This document shows positions 14,462 to 22,419 of a DNA stretch of 22,419 nt, piece after piece. Under the pieces are notes generated by a model, which was given only the letters and a program-made list of their open reading frames with translations, was not told where the DNA came from and made no database searches. Both the position numbers and the translations under genes were made by a program. Each line of letters starts with the position of its first letter. The first letter of the stretch is position 1. The stretch is from Nocardioidaceae bacterium (GTDB lineage: Bacteria > Actinomycetota > Actinomycetes > Propionibacteriales > Nocardioidaceae). The stretch covers positions 1-22,419 of the forward strand of contig JACCSH010000132.1 in the NCBI GenBank assembly GCA_013813125.1, in the 5' to 3' direction.

Positions 14462-16830
14462 CCACCACGCCGCAGACTCGGCCGGACAAGGCTGCTGTCA
14501 AGGGAGCCGACCGGACAGACGTCACCCCGGGAGGCGTTGGAGACAGCCCGTCTCGTCCCGACGGGATCCTCAAGGTCACCGGCGAGTTCAGCTACTCCAG
14601 CGACATGTGGTTGGACGACATGCTGTGGGGTTACACCCTGCGCAGCCCGCACCCCTTCGCACTGATCAAGTCGATCGACATCTCCGAGGCGCTCGCAACG
14701 GCTGGCGTGTTCGCCGTACTCACCTCCGAGGACGTGCCGGGCGAGAACTTCTACGGCCTCGAGCACGCTGACCAGCCAGTTCTCGCCAAGGACATCGTGC
14801 GATATCAGGGCGAGCCGATCGCTCTGGTCGCGGCCGACCACCCCGAGATCGCGCGGCGGGCAGCGGAGAAGATCACGGTCGAGTTCGTGGTGCTGGCGCC
14901 GGTCGTGGATGCCGAGGTGGCCATCGGCCACAAGCCGTGGAACCCACCAGCCGAGTCCGTCGACGCAGGCGTCGACGGACAGGTGCCGCATCTGCACCCC
15001 AACGGCAACCTGGTGCGACATCTCAAGCTTCGCCGGGGGGAACAAGACGCCACCGCCGATGTGGTCATCACTGGGGAGTACGAAGTCGGGATGCAGGACC
15101 AGGCGTTCCTTGGCCCCGAGTCCGGTCTCGCGGTCCCTGACGAAGAGGGCGGTGTCGACCTGTACGTCGCAACCCAGTGGTTGCACGTCGACCAGCGCCA
15201 GGTATGCGCAGCCCTCGGACTGCCCCCTGAGCAGGTCCGCCTGACGCTGGCCGGTGTGGGCGGTGCTTTCGGAGGTCGCGAGGATCTGTCCATGCACGTG
15301 CACGGCTGCATGCTCGCGCTGCGCACCGGCAAACCCATCAAGATGGTCTACAACCGGCTGGAGTCCTTCTTCGGCCACGTGCACCGACACCCCGCCAAGC
15401 TCTACTACGAGTACGGCGCCGAGCGCAGCGGGAAGCTCGTCTACGCCAGGGTTCGCATGTACCTCGACGGCGGGGCGTACGCATCCAGCACGCCGGCGGT
15501 CGTGGGCAATGCGGGCACCATGGGTCTTGGTCCCTACGTCATCCCCCATGTCACGGTCGACGCGTACGGGACCTACAGCAACAACCCGCCCTGCGGCGCC
15601 ATGCGCGGGTTCGGGTCGGTGCAGACCGCGTTCGCGTACGAAGCGCAGATGGACAAGCTAGCCGCCGAGCTTGGCCTGGACCCGGTGGCGATCCGGCAGA
15701 TGAACGCTCTGGAAGAGGGCGCACAAGTGCCGACCGGCCAGGTCATCGACAGCGCCGCACCCGTCGTCGAGCTGCTAGAACGGCTCAAGGCCATGCCGCT
15801 GCCATCCACCGAGTCCGACCAGCTCGACCTGCGGCGGATGCCCGGAGGCGTCTCCAACACGACGCACGGCGAGGGTGTGAAGCGCGGCGTGGGATATGCC
15901 GTTGCGTACAAGAATGTCGCGTTCTCCGAGGGTTTCGACGACTACTCGACTGCGCGCGTGCGGCTCGAGGTGAGTGGCGGAGACCCGATCGTGACGGTGC
16001 ACACGGCTGCGGCTGAGGTCGGCCAGGGCCTCGTCACGATCGAGCAACAGATCTGCCGCACCGAGCTGGGCGTCGACAGCGTCGTCGTACACCCCAAGGA
16101 CACTTCCGTCGGCTCCGGGGGCTCGACCTCCGCGTCCCGGCAGACCTACATGACCGGTGGCGCTGTGCGGCACGTGTGCGGCAAGGTGCGCGACCGGGTG
16201 TTGGTGCTGGCAGAGGCCTCTTTGGGTCGAACGGTCTCCGACCTGCGACTCGAGAACGGCTCGGTGGTGTCTCGGTCCGAGGGGGTGCTTGCCTCGATCG
16301 AGCAGGTGCTCGGCGACGAGGTTGTCGAGGAGACCGACGAGTGGCGGCACCGACCCACGCACGGGCTCGACCCCGAGACCGGTCAAGGGTTCGCCCATGT
16401 GCAGTTCGCCTTCGCGGCCCACCGAGCGGTCGTCGACGTCGATGTGGAGCTCGGCCTCGTCAAGGTGGTCGAGCTGGCCTGCGCCCAAGATGTCGGCAAG
16501 GCCATGAACCCGCAAGCGGTGGTCGGTCAGATCCAGGGCGGCAGCGCTCAGGGCATGGGTCTGGCCCTGATGGAGGAGATCGTCATTCGGGACGGCAAGA
16601 TCCTGAACCCGTCGTTCACCGACTACCTCATCCCCACCATCCTCGACACCCCGCCGATGCCGATCGAAGTGCTGGAGTACGCCGACCCGAACGCCCCTTA
16701 TGGGTTGCGCGGAGTCGGGGAGGCGCCCACCATCTCCTCCGGTCCAGCCATCATGTCGGCCATCCGTGCGGCAACCGGTTTGGACCTGACCCGGGCGCCC
16801 GTGCGGCCCGAGCACATAACCAGGACCTGA
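14458..16830 (+). CDS. pucD: Xanthine dehydrogenase molybdenum-binding subunit
   Basis: A 790-aa catalytic subunit that hydroxylates hypoxanthine and xanthine to urate at a molybdopterin cofactor. The N-terminal ald_Xan_dh_C-like a/b-hammerhead domain is at about 30-155 (DGILKVTGEFSYSSD, YQGEPIALVAADHPE). Mo-cofactor motifs follow: GVGGAFGGREDLS (267-279), GAMRGFGSVQ (380-389), EVGQGLVTIEQQ, GSGGSTSASRQTYMTGGAV, and near the end GLRGVGEAPT with the catalytic glutamate Glu755. The length fits the separate-subunit form. The GTG overlaps the deaminase stop by 4 nt (GTGA). The next gene follows after 5 nt. No XdhC-type sulfurylation chaperone is seen in the window. Confidence 0.94.
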   Translation: MTTTPQTRPDKAAVKGADRTDVTPGGVGDSPSRPDGILKVTGEFSYSSDMWLDDMLWGYTLRSPHPFALIKSIDISEALATAGVFAVLTSEDVPGENFYGLEHADQPVLAKDIVRYQGEPIALVAADHPEIARRAAEKITVEFVVLAPVVDAEVAIGHKPWNPPAESVDAGVDGQVPHLHPNGNLVRHLKLRRGEQDATADVVITGEYEVGMQDQAFLGPESGLAVPDEEGGVDLYVATQWLHVDQRQVCAALGLPPEQVRLTLAGVGGAFGGREDLSMHVHGCMLALRTGKPIKMVYNRLESFFGHVHRHPAKLYYEYGAERSGKLVYARVRMYLDGGAYASSTPAVVGNAGTMGLGPYVIPHVTVDAYGTYSNNPPCGAMRGFGSVQTAFAYEAQMDKLAAELGLDPVAIRQMNALEEGAQVPTGQVIDSAAPVVELLERLKAMPLPSTESDQLDLRRMPGGVSNTTHGEGVKRGVGYAVAYKNVAFSEGFDDYSTARVRLEVSGGDPIVTVHTAAAEVGQGLVTIEQQICRTELGVDSVVVHPKDTSVGSGGSTSASRQTYMTGGAVRHVCGKVRDRVLVLAEASLGRTVSDLRLENGSVVSRSEGVLASIEQVLGDEVVEETDEWRHRPTHGLDPETGQGFAHVQFAFAAHRAVVDVDVELGLVKVVELACAQDVGKAMNPQAVVGQIQGGSAQGMGLALMEEIVIRDGKILNPSFTDYLIPTILDTPPMPIEVLEYADPNAPYGLRGVGEAPTISSGPAIMSAIRAATGLDLTRAPVRPEHITRT

Positions 16831-16835
16831 ATTCG

Positions 16836-18185
16836 ATGACAGGGTCAGACCCCGCCACCGTCGGGCCTCGGCTCTCTGCCGCCGACCATGCCGCTGTCGA
16901 AGACCTGGTCTCACCTGGAGAGCAGCGTCTGGCCCGGCAGTTCCCCGGACCGGACCTCTCCCGTCAGCCCGTGCACACCGCCTACCTGCCGGCCGACGCG
17001 GTGGCAGTCGACACGCCACAGCGGTGGGGCCGCGCCGCGCTCATCGCGCTGGACAACCACGCTCCCACAGCCTCGGCGCTGGCGGCGGCGGCGGGGGTCG
17101 ACGAGGCCGCCACGGCCGCGGTGTGGCCGCTGATCCGACGCAAACTCACGACGCAACCCATCGAGGATCTGCGAATCGACCTCGAGGACGGGTATGGCGA
17201 CCGTGGAGACGAGGCCGAAGATGCCGACGTCTCGGCCGCTGTCACTGCCCTTGCACGAGCGGAGGCTGCCGGTGGTGCGCCACCTGTTTGGGGCGTGCGC
17301 TTCAAGTCCCTCGAGGCCGGCACTCGGGCACGCGGACTGCGGACGTTGGACCTCGCTCTCAGCAGCGCTCTGGCAGTGGGGCCGTTGCCCGCGGGGTTCG
17401 TTGTCACTCTTCCAAAGGTGACGACTACGGAGCAGGTCGCCGGCATGGTCGAGGCCTGTGCTCGGCTGGAGCGGGCTCATGGGCTCGACGAGTACCGGCT
17501 GCACTTCGAGATCCAGGTGGAGACTCCGCAATCCATCTTGGGTCCAGACGGCGGAGCGCCGGTCGCGCGCTGGATTCAGGAGGCTGACGGGCGCTGTAGT
17601 GGGTTGCACTTCGGGACCTACGATTACACGGCGGCGCTCGGGATCGCGGCCGCCTATCAGTCGATGGAACACCCGGCTGCCGATCACGCGAAGGCGGTGA
17701 TGGCCCTGGCTGCCGCCGGGACCCGGGCTCGGCTGTCTGACGGCTCCACCAACGTAGTCCCGGTAGGAGACGAGTCGGTCGTCCACGCAGCGTGGGCGCT
17801 GCATGCGCGGCTCGTGCGCCGCTCTCTCGAGCGCGGCTATTTCCAGGGCTGGGACCTGCACCCGGCACAGCTGCCGACGCGCTACCTGTCGACGTACCTG
17901 TTCTTCCGCGACGGACTGGCAGTTGTCCTGAAGCGCCTCGGCGCCTTTGCGTCGGGGAGCGCCGGCGGCGGGGTCATGGACGAGCCGGCCACGGCTCAGG
18001 CGCTGGCCGCATTCGTCCGCCGAGGTGTGCACTGCGGTGCCGTGACCCTCGACGAGGTGCAGTCTCAGACCGGCGTCGATCTCGCCGTACTCGACGCCTT
18101 GGCCGTCCGCCGTGGCGACTTGCCGACCCGCCTCACCGACCTGTCCGCAATTCCCACCGCTATGTCGGCCGCGGACCTGCCATGA
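16836..18185 (+). CDS. HpcH/CitE-superfamily aldolase-like protein (DUF6986 type), function unknown
   Basis: A 449-aa protein that reads as a TIM-barrel enzyme of the HpcH/HpaI aldolase - citrate lyase beta - malate synthase superfamily. I recall such actinobacterial proteins as DUF6986 and know of no proven reaction. Superfamily-like elements appear in order: EDLRIDLEDGYG (110-121), WGVRFKSLE (152-160), FVVTLPKV (188-195), HFEIQVETPQS (223-233) with a likely metal ligand Glu229, GLHFGTYDYTAALG (256-269) with Asp263, and GWDLHPAQLPTRY (338-350). The frame is open far upstream inside pucD, but the ATG at 16836, with AGGA about 10 nt before it, lies just after the pucD stop. It overlaps glycerate kinase by 4 nt. 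Context suggests that it handles glyoxylate or a related product of allantoate breakdown, for example by condensation with an acyl-CoA or a 2-oxo acid. Cleavage of ureidoglycolate is another possibility. Confidence 0.8.
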   Translation: MTGSDPATVGPRLSAADHAAVEDLVSPGEQRLARQFPGPDLSRQPVHTAYLPADAVAVDTPQRWGRAALIALDNHAPTASALAAAAGVDEAATAAVWPLIRRKLTTQPIEDLRIDLEDGYGDRGDEAEDADVSAAVTALARAEAAGGAPPVWGVRFKSLEAGTRARGLRTLDLALSSALAVGPLPAGFVVTLPKVTTTEQVAGMVEACARLERAHGLDEYRLHFEIQVETPQSILGPDGGAPVARWIQEADGRCSGLHFGTYDYTAALGIAAAYQSMEHPAADHAKAVMALAAAGTRARLSDGSTNVVPVGDESVVHAAWALHARLVRRSLERGYFQGWDLHPAQLPTRYLSTYLFFRDGLAVVLKRLGAFASGSAGGGVMDEPATAQALAAFVRRGVHCGAVTLDEVQSQTGVDLAVLDALAVRRGDLPTRLTDLSAIPTAMSAADLP

Positions 18186-19327
18186 CGCCTGGTCGCGGAG
18201 TGAAGGTGGTGGTGGCGCCCGACAAGTTTCGTGGGTCGCTGACCGCCCGTGAGGTGTGCACGGCCGTCGAGCGCGGGGTGCTGCGCGTGCGCCCTGCGGC
18301 CTCGGTGGTCAGTGTCCCTGTCGCTGACGGCAGCACTGTGGACGCCGCGCTCGCCTCGGGATGGCGCGCGGTCTCCCTCGACACGTCGGGAGCCAACGGT
18401 CAACCGGTCCGTGCGACCTACGCGATCGACGGCGACACAGCGCTTGTTGAGCTTGCAGAAGTATGCGGGTTGGCTGCGATCGCCGCGACTGATCGCAGAC
18501 CGCTCACCGCCACGACCTACGGCCTGGGCACCCTCATCGCGGCTGCTCTCGACCAGGGTGTACGGCGACTGGTGCTCGCGCTGGGCGGCAGTGCGAGCAT
18601 CGACGGTGAGGCGGGCATGCTCCAGGCGCTCGGGGTGGGCTTGCACGACGAGTACGGCCGAGACCTGCCACCCGGCGGGGCAGCGCTGACGGCGCTGGCC
18701 TCAGTTGACCTGACCGGGTTGGACCTTCGGATGCATGATGTCGAGGTGATCGTCGCATCTGATGTCGACAACCCGCTGCTCGGTCCGGCGGGTGCTGCAG
18801 CCTGCTTCGGTCCGCAAAAGGGCGCTTCACCGGGTGACATCGAGCAGTTGGAGTCGGGACTTCGCCGGTTCTCTGAAGTGCTCGAAGCCGGTGGCACTCG
18901 ACTGGCGGTAGCAGGAGCGGCCACGGCGCCCGGGGCGGGTGCGGCTGGGGGGACGGCCTATGGCGCGATGGTTGTGCTCGGGGCGAGACTCGAACCCGGG
19001 ATTGCGCTGGTCCTCGACCTAGTGGGTTTCCCCCAGGTGCTATCAGGAGCAGACTTGGTGGTGACAGGTGAGGGGTCCATCGACGCGCAAACCTTGCGCG
19101 GCAAGGTGCCAGTGGGTGTGGCATATGCCGCCGCCCAGAAGGCAGTGCCGGTCGTCGCCGTCGCGGGCCGCTGCCTGCTAGCGGCGGAGGACCTTGCTGC
19201 CGTTGGGATCAAAGCCGTCTATGCCTTGCTCGACATCGAGCCGGACCCGGTCCGCAGCCTGACTGAGGCGGACCGGCTACTTGAGGACCTGGCTGTCCAG
19301 CTCGCACTGGAGCAGCTTCCAGCGTGA
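18182..19327 (+). CDS. glxK: Glycerate kinase
   Basis: A 381-aa cytoplasmic kinase of the GarK/GlxK (class II glycerate kinase) family that phosphorylates glycerate with ATP, feeding lower glycolysis. Family motifs are APDKFRGSLTA (12-22), VPVADGSTVDA (about 45-55), LGGSASIDGEAGMLQALG (134-151), VIVASDVDNPLLGPAGAA, FGPQKGA, and VTGEGSIDAQTLRGKVPVGVA near the C-terminus. In the second nucleotide-binding stretch the more usual TNDGG is SIDGE, a mild departure. The length is normal. The frame extends upstream, but the ATG at 18182 overlaps the aldolase-like gene's stop (ATGA) and begins the family core. It overlaps allantoinase by 4 nt. Phosphorylation at C2 or C3 cannot be decided here. Confidence 0.92.
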   Translation: MTPGRGVKVVVAPDKFRGSLTAREVCTAVERGVLRVRPAASVVSVPVADGSTVDAALASGWRAVSLDTSGANGQPVRATYAIDGDTALVELAEVCGLAAIAATDRRPLTATTYGLGTLIAAALDQGVRRLVLALGGSASIDGEAGMLQALGVGLHDEYGRDLPPGGAALTALASVDLTGLDLRMHDVEVIVASDVDNPLLGPAGAAACFGPQKGASPGDIEQLESGLRRFSEVLEAGGTRLAVAGAATAPGAGAAGGTAYGAMVVLGARLEPGIALVLDLVGFPQVLSGADLVVTGEGSIDAQTLRGKVPVGVAYAAAQKAVPVVAVAGRCLLAAEDLAAVGIKAVYALLDIEPDPVRSLTEADRLLEDLAVQLALEQLPA

Positions 19328-20697
19328 AACCCTCACCGACCGCCGACCTCGTGCTGCGGGGCCGCTGCGTCCTCGCCGGCCGGATCGTCCCCGCCGAGGT
19401 GGCGGTGCACGAAGGCGTCATTGTGTCGGTGGACGCGGCGATCGACGCCGGTACGAAGGCGTCCGACGCGGCTCAGGTGGTCGAGCTTGATGACGACGAG
19501 GTTCTGCTGCCAGGCCTTGTCGACACACACGTGCACGTCAACGAGCCAGGCCGCACGCATTGGGAGGGCTTCGAGTCGGCCACCCTGGCGGCCGCTGCCG
19601 GCGGTGTCACCACGATTCTTGACATGCCGCTCAACTCGATTCCTCCGACGATCGACGTTGCGGCGCTCGAGGTGAAACGAGAAGCGACCAAGGGCAAACG
19701 CCATGTCGACGTGGGGTTGTGGGGGGGTGCGGTGCCGAGCAGCTTGGGCACGTTGCGCGAGCTGCATGAGGCAGGGGTGTTCGGGTTCAAGTGCTTCCTC
19801 GCGGACAGTGGGGTCGAGGAGTTCCCCGCTCTCGACAACGACCAGCTCGATCAAGCGCTAGCCGAAGTCGCTTCGTTCGGTGGTCTGTTGGTCGTCCACG
19901 CCGAGGATGCTCGGATCATCGAACGTGCTCCGCACAAACGCGGGCCACGGTATGCCGACTTCCTCGCCTCCCGCCCGGCAGCTGCGGAGATCGCTGCTGT
20001 CGAGACCGTCCTCGAACTGGCCGCCAAACGCGGGGCAAGGGTGCACCTCCTGCACCTGTCCAGCGGCGACGCGCTCGGGTTGATCCGCGACGCCAAAGAC
20101 AACGGGGTGCAGGTGTCGGTGGAGACGTGCCCGCACTATCTCACCTTGGCCGCAGAGGAGATCGGCGACGGCCGGACCGAGTACAAGTGCTGTCCGCCGA
20201 TCCGGAACGCGAAGAACCGTGAACTACTGTGGGACGGTCTGGCCGACGGGATAATCGACTGCATCGTGTCCGACCACTCGCCGACCACTCCCGAGCTCAA
20301 GCTGCTCGACACGGGCGACTTCGGCGGCGCCTGGGGAGGCATCTCGTCCCTGCAGCTTGGCCTACCCCTGGTTTGGACCGAGGCGCGCCGACGCGGCCAC
20401 GACCTGGCCCAAGTGGTGAGGTGGATGGCGAGCCGCCCAGCTGACATCGCCGGCGTACGAGGCAAAGGACACATCGCCAGCGGCCATGACGCCGACTTCG
20501 TGATCTTTGCCCCGGACGCTGACTTCGTCGTCGACGTGGATGACCTGCACTTCAAGAACCCCATCACCCCGTACGCCGGCCGGGCCCTCTGGGGAGTGGT
20601 ACGGCGGACCTGGTCGCGCGGCACGTGTGTCTTCGCGCACACGGACTCTGCGGCTGTGCTGCCGACCGGACATCTGCTGAGCCGAGGAGAGGTCTGA
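19324..20697 (+). CDS. allB: Allantoinase
   Basis: A 457-aa cyclic amidohydrolase that opens (S)-allantoin to allantoate. The binuclear metal site is complete: DTHVHVNEPGRTHWEGF with His69 and His71, GFKCFL with the lysine to be carboxylated (Lys156), VHAED with His192, HLLHLSS with His244, and IVSDHSP with Asp317. The tail FKNPITPYAGRALWGVVRRT is typical of allantoinases as opposed to dihydroorotases or hydantoinases. The GTG start overlaps the glycerate kinase stop by 4 nt (GTGA). A run of seven G at 19721-19727 lies in VDVGLWGGAVPSS. The frame is conserved on both sides, so it is not a frameshift. Its stop shares one base with the allantoicase start (TGATG). Confidence 0.96.
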   Translation: MKPSPTADLVLRGRCVLAGRIVPAEVAVHEGVIVSVDAAIDAGTKASDAAQVVELDDDEVLLPGLVDTHVHVNEPGRTHWEGFESATLAAAAGGVTTILDMPLNSIPPTIDVAALEVKREATKGKRHVDVGLWGGAVPSSLGTLRELHEAGVFGFKCFLADSGVEEFPALDNDQLDQALAEVASFGGLLVVHAEDARIIERAPHKRGPRYADFLASRPAAAEIAAVETVLELAAKRGARVHLLHLSSGDALGLIRDAKDNGVQVSVETCPHYLTLAAEEIGDGRTEYKCCPPIRNAKNRELLWDGLADGIIDCIVSDHSPTTPELKLLDTGDFGGAWGGISSLQLGLPLVWTEARRRGHDLAQVVRWMASRPADIAGVRGKGHIASGHDADFVIFAPDADFVVDVDDLHFKNPITPYAGRALWGVVRRTWSRGTCVFAHTDSAAVLPTGHLLSRGEV

Positions 20698-21725
20698 TGT
20701 CTCAGCCTGCAACACCGCACGGCACACCCTCCTTCATGGCCTGGCCAGACCTTGCCTCACGGGCGCTGGCCGGCAGCGTGGTCTGCGCCAACGACGAGCT
20801 GTTCGCCGAGCGCGAGAACCTGATCAAGCCCGAGCCGCCGGTGTTCTCGCTGCACCAGTTCGGCCCGAAGGGCAAGGTCTACGACGGTTGGGAGACTCGC
20901 CGTCGCAGGGAGCCTGGACACGACTGGGCGATCGTTCGTCTGGGGGTGCCGGGCATTGTGCACGGAGTAGTCGTCGACACCGCCTGGTTCAAAGGAAACT
21001 ACCCGCCGCACATCTCTGCCGAGGCCGTCGCTGTGGACGGCTACCCCTCGCCGGCAGAGCTCGAGCAGGTCGACTGGACGACCATCCTCGGCAAGGTCGC
21101 CGCCAGCGGTGACACGGCCAATGCGTACGACGTCGAAAGTGCTGAGCGGTGGACCCACATCCGGCTCTCGATCTATCCCGACGGTGGAGTGGCGCGCTTC
21201 CGGGTGCACGGCGAGCCCCGACCCGACCCGCGCTTCCTGTGCGGAACGATCGACCTGATTGCTCTCGAGAATGGCGGCGGGCTGGTCGAGTGCTCCGACG
21301 CCTTCTATTCCTCCCCCTCGAACCTGATCCTGCCCGGCCGCGCGAGAAGCATGGGCGAGGGTTGGGAGAATGCTCGCCGACGAGGCGATGGCAACGACTA
21401 CGCCGTGTTCCGTCTGACCGGCGAAGGCATTGTGGAACACGTCGAGATCGACACGTCCTACTTCGTCGGCAACGCGCCGGGGGAGGTCAAGCTCAGTGGC
21501 TGTCAGTCGCCCGGCGTGAACCCAGATGAGCGGGCCGAGTGGTTCGACGTCGTAGCTAAGCAGCGCAGCCAACCTGACACCCGGCACCGGTTCTTGCCAG
21601 ACTCTGAACCCGAAAGGTCGTTCACCCATGTGCGTCTCGATGTCTATCCCGATGGTGGACTGTCCCGCCTCAGGGTTTGGGGCCACCTCACCGAGGCTGC
21701 GCTCTCCCGGCTCTCGCCAGGCTGA
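20697..21725 (+). CDS. alc: Allantoicase
   Basis: A 342-aa enzyme that splits allantoate into ureidoglycolate and urea, following allantoinase. It shows the family's two tandem jelly-roll repeats. GWETRRRR (64-71) matches GWENARRR (222-229). DTAWFKGN (94-101) matches DTSYFVGN (252-259). [20 protein letters not shown] (153-172) matches [20 protein letters not shown] (310-329). The length is normal. The frame is open upstream to 20625, but the ATG at 20697 has a strong AGGAGAGG about 6 nt before it and overlaps the allB stop by one base. It is the last gene of the purine operon. Use of allantoicase, not allantoate amidohydrolase, means nitrogen leaves as urea, so a urease or urea-carboxylase route should exist elsewhere. 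Confidence 0.96.
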   Translation: MSQPATPHGTPSFMAWPDLASRALAGSVVCANDELFAERENLIKPEPPVFSLHQFGPKGKVYDGWETRRRREPGHDWAIVRLGVPGIVHGVVVDTAWFKGNYPPHISAEAVAVDGYPSPAELEQVDWTTILGKVAASGDTANAYDVESAERWTHIRLSIYPDGGVARFRVHGEPRPDPRFLCGTIDLIALENGGGLVECSDAFYSSPSNLILPGRARSMGEGWENARRRGDGNDYAVFRLTGEGIVEHVEIDTSYFVGNAPGEVKLSGCQSPGVNPDERAEWFDVVAKQRSQPDTRHRFLPDSEPERSFTHVRLDVYPDGGLSRLRVWGHLTEAALSRLSPG

Positions 21726-21784
21726 GTCGTTCGAGGCCATCCAGCTCGTTTGGCCAGTACGCGCCCGGGGAAGAGGGAGAAGCC

Positions 21785-22419
21785 GTGAACGCGAATAGCG
21801 AGACCGCGACAGTAGATTTTCCTGATGGCTTTGTCTGGGGAGCAGCGACCGCGAGCTACCAGATCGAGGGTGCGGCCGACGAGGATGGACGTGGCCGGTC
21901 AATCTGGGACACGTTCAGCGAGACGCCAGGCAAGGTGCTTGGAGGTGACACCGGCGCAGTGGCGTGCGACCACTACCACCGCTACCCCCAGGACATCCAG
22001 CTGATGAAGGAGCTGGGGTTCGACGCTTACCGGTTCTCGATCGCCTGGCCACGGGTCCAGCCCGACGGTCACATCATCGAGCCCCGGGGGCTTGACTTCT
22101 ACGACCGGCTGGTCGACGAACTGATGGCGGCCGATGTCACGCCGTACACGACGCTCTACCACTGGGACCTGCCGCAGGTGCTTGAGGACAAGGGGGGCTG
22201 GCCGGCACGGGACACCGCCTACCGGTTCGCGGACTACGCCCGAGCCGTGGTCGATCGACTGGGTGACCGGGTTCGGACCTGGCTGACTCTCAACGAGCCG
22301 TGGTGCTCGTCGTACCTCGGCTACCACCAAGGCATTCACGCGCCGGGCCGGACGGATGCCCGAAGTGCCTTGCTCGCCGTACATCATCTCCTGCTCGGGC
22401 ACGGCCTGGCCGTCGATGT
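21785..22419 (+). CDS. GH1 family beta-glucosidase (partial, runs off right edge)
   Basis: The first 211 codons of a glycoside hydrolase family 1 enzyme, which hydrolyses beta-glucosides or related sugars with retention. The N-terminus has [19 protein letters not shown] with the substrate-binding Gln26, then [23 protein letters not shown], and [15 protein letters not shown] with His126. TLNEPW at 168-173 carries the acid/base Glu171. The nucleophile (ENG motif) would lie beyond the window. It has no signal peptide, so it is probably cytoplasmic. The GTG start has AGGGAGAAG about 6 nt ahead. It lies 59 nt after allantoicase in the same direction with no terminator-like hairpin between, so read-through is possible, but its role has no evident link to purines. 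Confidence 0.92.
   Translation, partial: MNANSETATVDFPDGFVWGAATASYQIEGAADEDGRGRSIWDTFSETPGKVLGGDTGAVACDHYHRYPQDIQLMKELGFDAYRFSIAWPRVQPDGHIIEPRGLDFYDRLVDELMAADVTPYTTLYHWDLPQVLEDKGGWPARDTAYRFADYARAVVDRLGDRVRTWLTLNEPWCSSYLGYHQGIHAPGRTDARSALLAVHHLLLGHGLAVD

Noticed and set aside
14134..15549. 471-codon minus-strand open frame
   Set aside because: Antisense to the deaminase and Mo-subunit genes, whose motifs are clear. The antisense product has no recognisable domain.
16176..16835. Upstream extension of the aldolase-like reading frame inside pucD
   Set aside because: The translation before 16836 is an Arg/Gly-rich frame-shifted copy of pucD. Family-like sequence starts only after the ATG at 16836.
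15775..18032. Long minus-strand open frames (about 414 and 373 codons)
   Set aside because: Antisense shadows of pucD and the aldolase-like gene, with composition typical of a complement frame and no start context.
19721..19727. Run of seven G in allB, possible slippage or phase-variation tract
   Set aside because: The allantoinase frame is conserved on both sides (VDVGLWGGAVPSS) and intact. A single 7-G tract in GC-rich coding DNA is not convincing evidence of a switch.
21726..21784. Possible terminator or promoter between allantoicase and the beta-glucosidase
   Set aside because: I found no inverted repeat with a T-run and no clear -35/-10 pair; only the ribosome binding site for the next gene is evident.
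20757..21902. 381-codon minus-strand open frame
   Set aside because: Antisense to allantoicase and the gap after it. The allantoicase tandem repeats on the plus strand leave no doubt about the coding strand.

Overview
The window is high-GC DNA with dense gene packing, frequent GTG starts and 4-nt stop/start overlaps. The gene order pcnA / large secreted DUF6049-type protein / murJ / kinase-like membrane protein is typical of Actinobacteria. I cannot name the genus. In actinobacteria the murJ end of this block usually faces the sigM-trxAB-parAB-rpmH-dnaA region, so the left edge may lie near the replication origin (inference only). I saw no tRNA, rRNA, CRISPR array, insertion sequence or phage gene, and no stretch above 300 bases lacks a gene. 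The longest gap is about 210 bases, between murJ and the kinase-like gene.

Left block (1-5574), minus strand: a cell-envelope transcription unit read right to left. It holds a secreted, C-terminally anchored DUF6049-type protein, then the lipid II flippase MurJ with a 4-nt overlap. After a gap comes a separate kinase-fold membrane protein that runs off the left edge. That protein lacks the catalytic lysine, HRD aspartate and DFG motif, so it reads as a pseudokinase with an external sensor-like domain. pcnA (CCA-adding tRNA nucleotidyltransferase) is divergent on the plus strand at 5575-7014.

Middle block (7027-9797), minus strand: an MFS transporter followed by a PLP-dependent group II amino acid decarboxylase.

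Right block (9883-21725), plus strand: eleven tightly packed genes for purine catabolism. The order is uraD, uraH, urate oxidase, xanthine dehydrogenase FAD subunit, xanthine dehydrogenase 2Fe-2S subunit, an 8-oxoguanine-deaminase-like amidohydrolase, xanthine dehydrogenase Mo subunit, a HpcH/CitE-like aldolase of uncharacterised family (DUF6986 type), glycerate kinase, allantoinase and allantoicase. Together they would take hypoxanthine/xanthine and 8-oxoguanine to urate, then 5-hydroxyisourate, OHCU, (S)-allantoin, allantoate, and finally ureidoglycolate plus urea. Glycerate kinase suggests that the two-carbon product glyoxylate is assimilated through glycerate. No ureidoglycolate lyase, glyoxylate carboligase, tartronate semialdehyde reductase, purine permease, XdhC-type chaperone or regulator is visible. 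The aldolase-like gene is therefore the most interesting unknown. A partial GH1 beta-glucosidase starts at 21785 and runs off the right edge.

Four transcription-unit heads share a TACnnT hexamer 6-8 nt before a start codon, which suggests leaderless transcripts for pcnA, uraD, the decarboxylase and a short ORF ahead of the pseudokinase.
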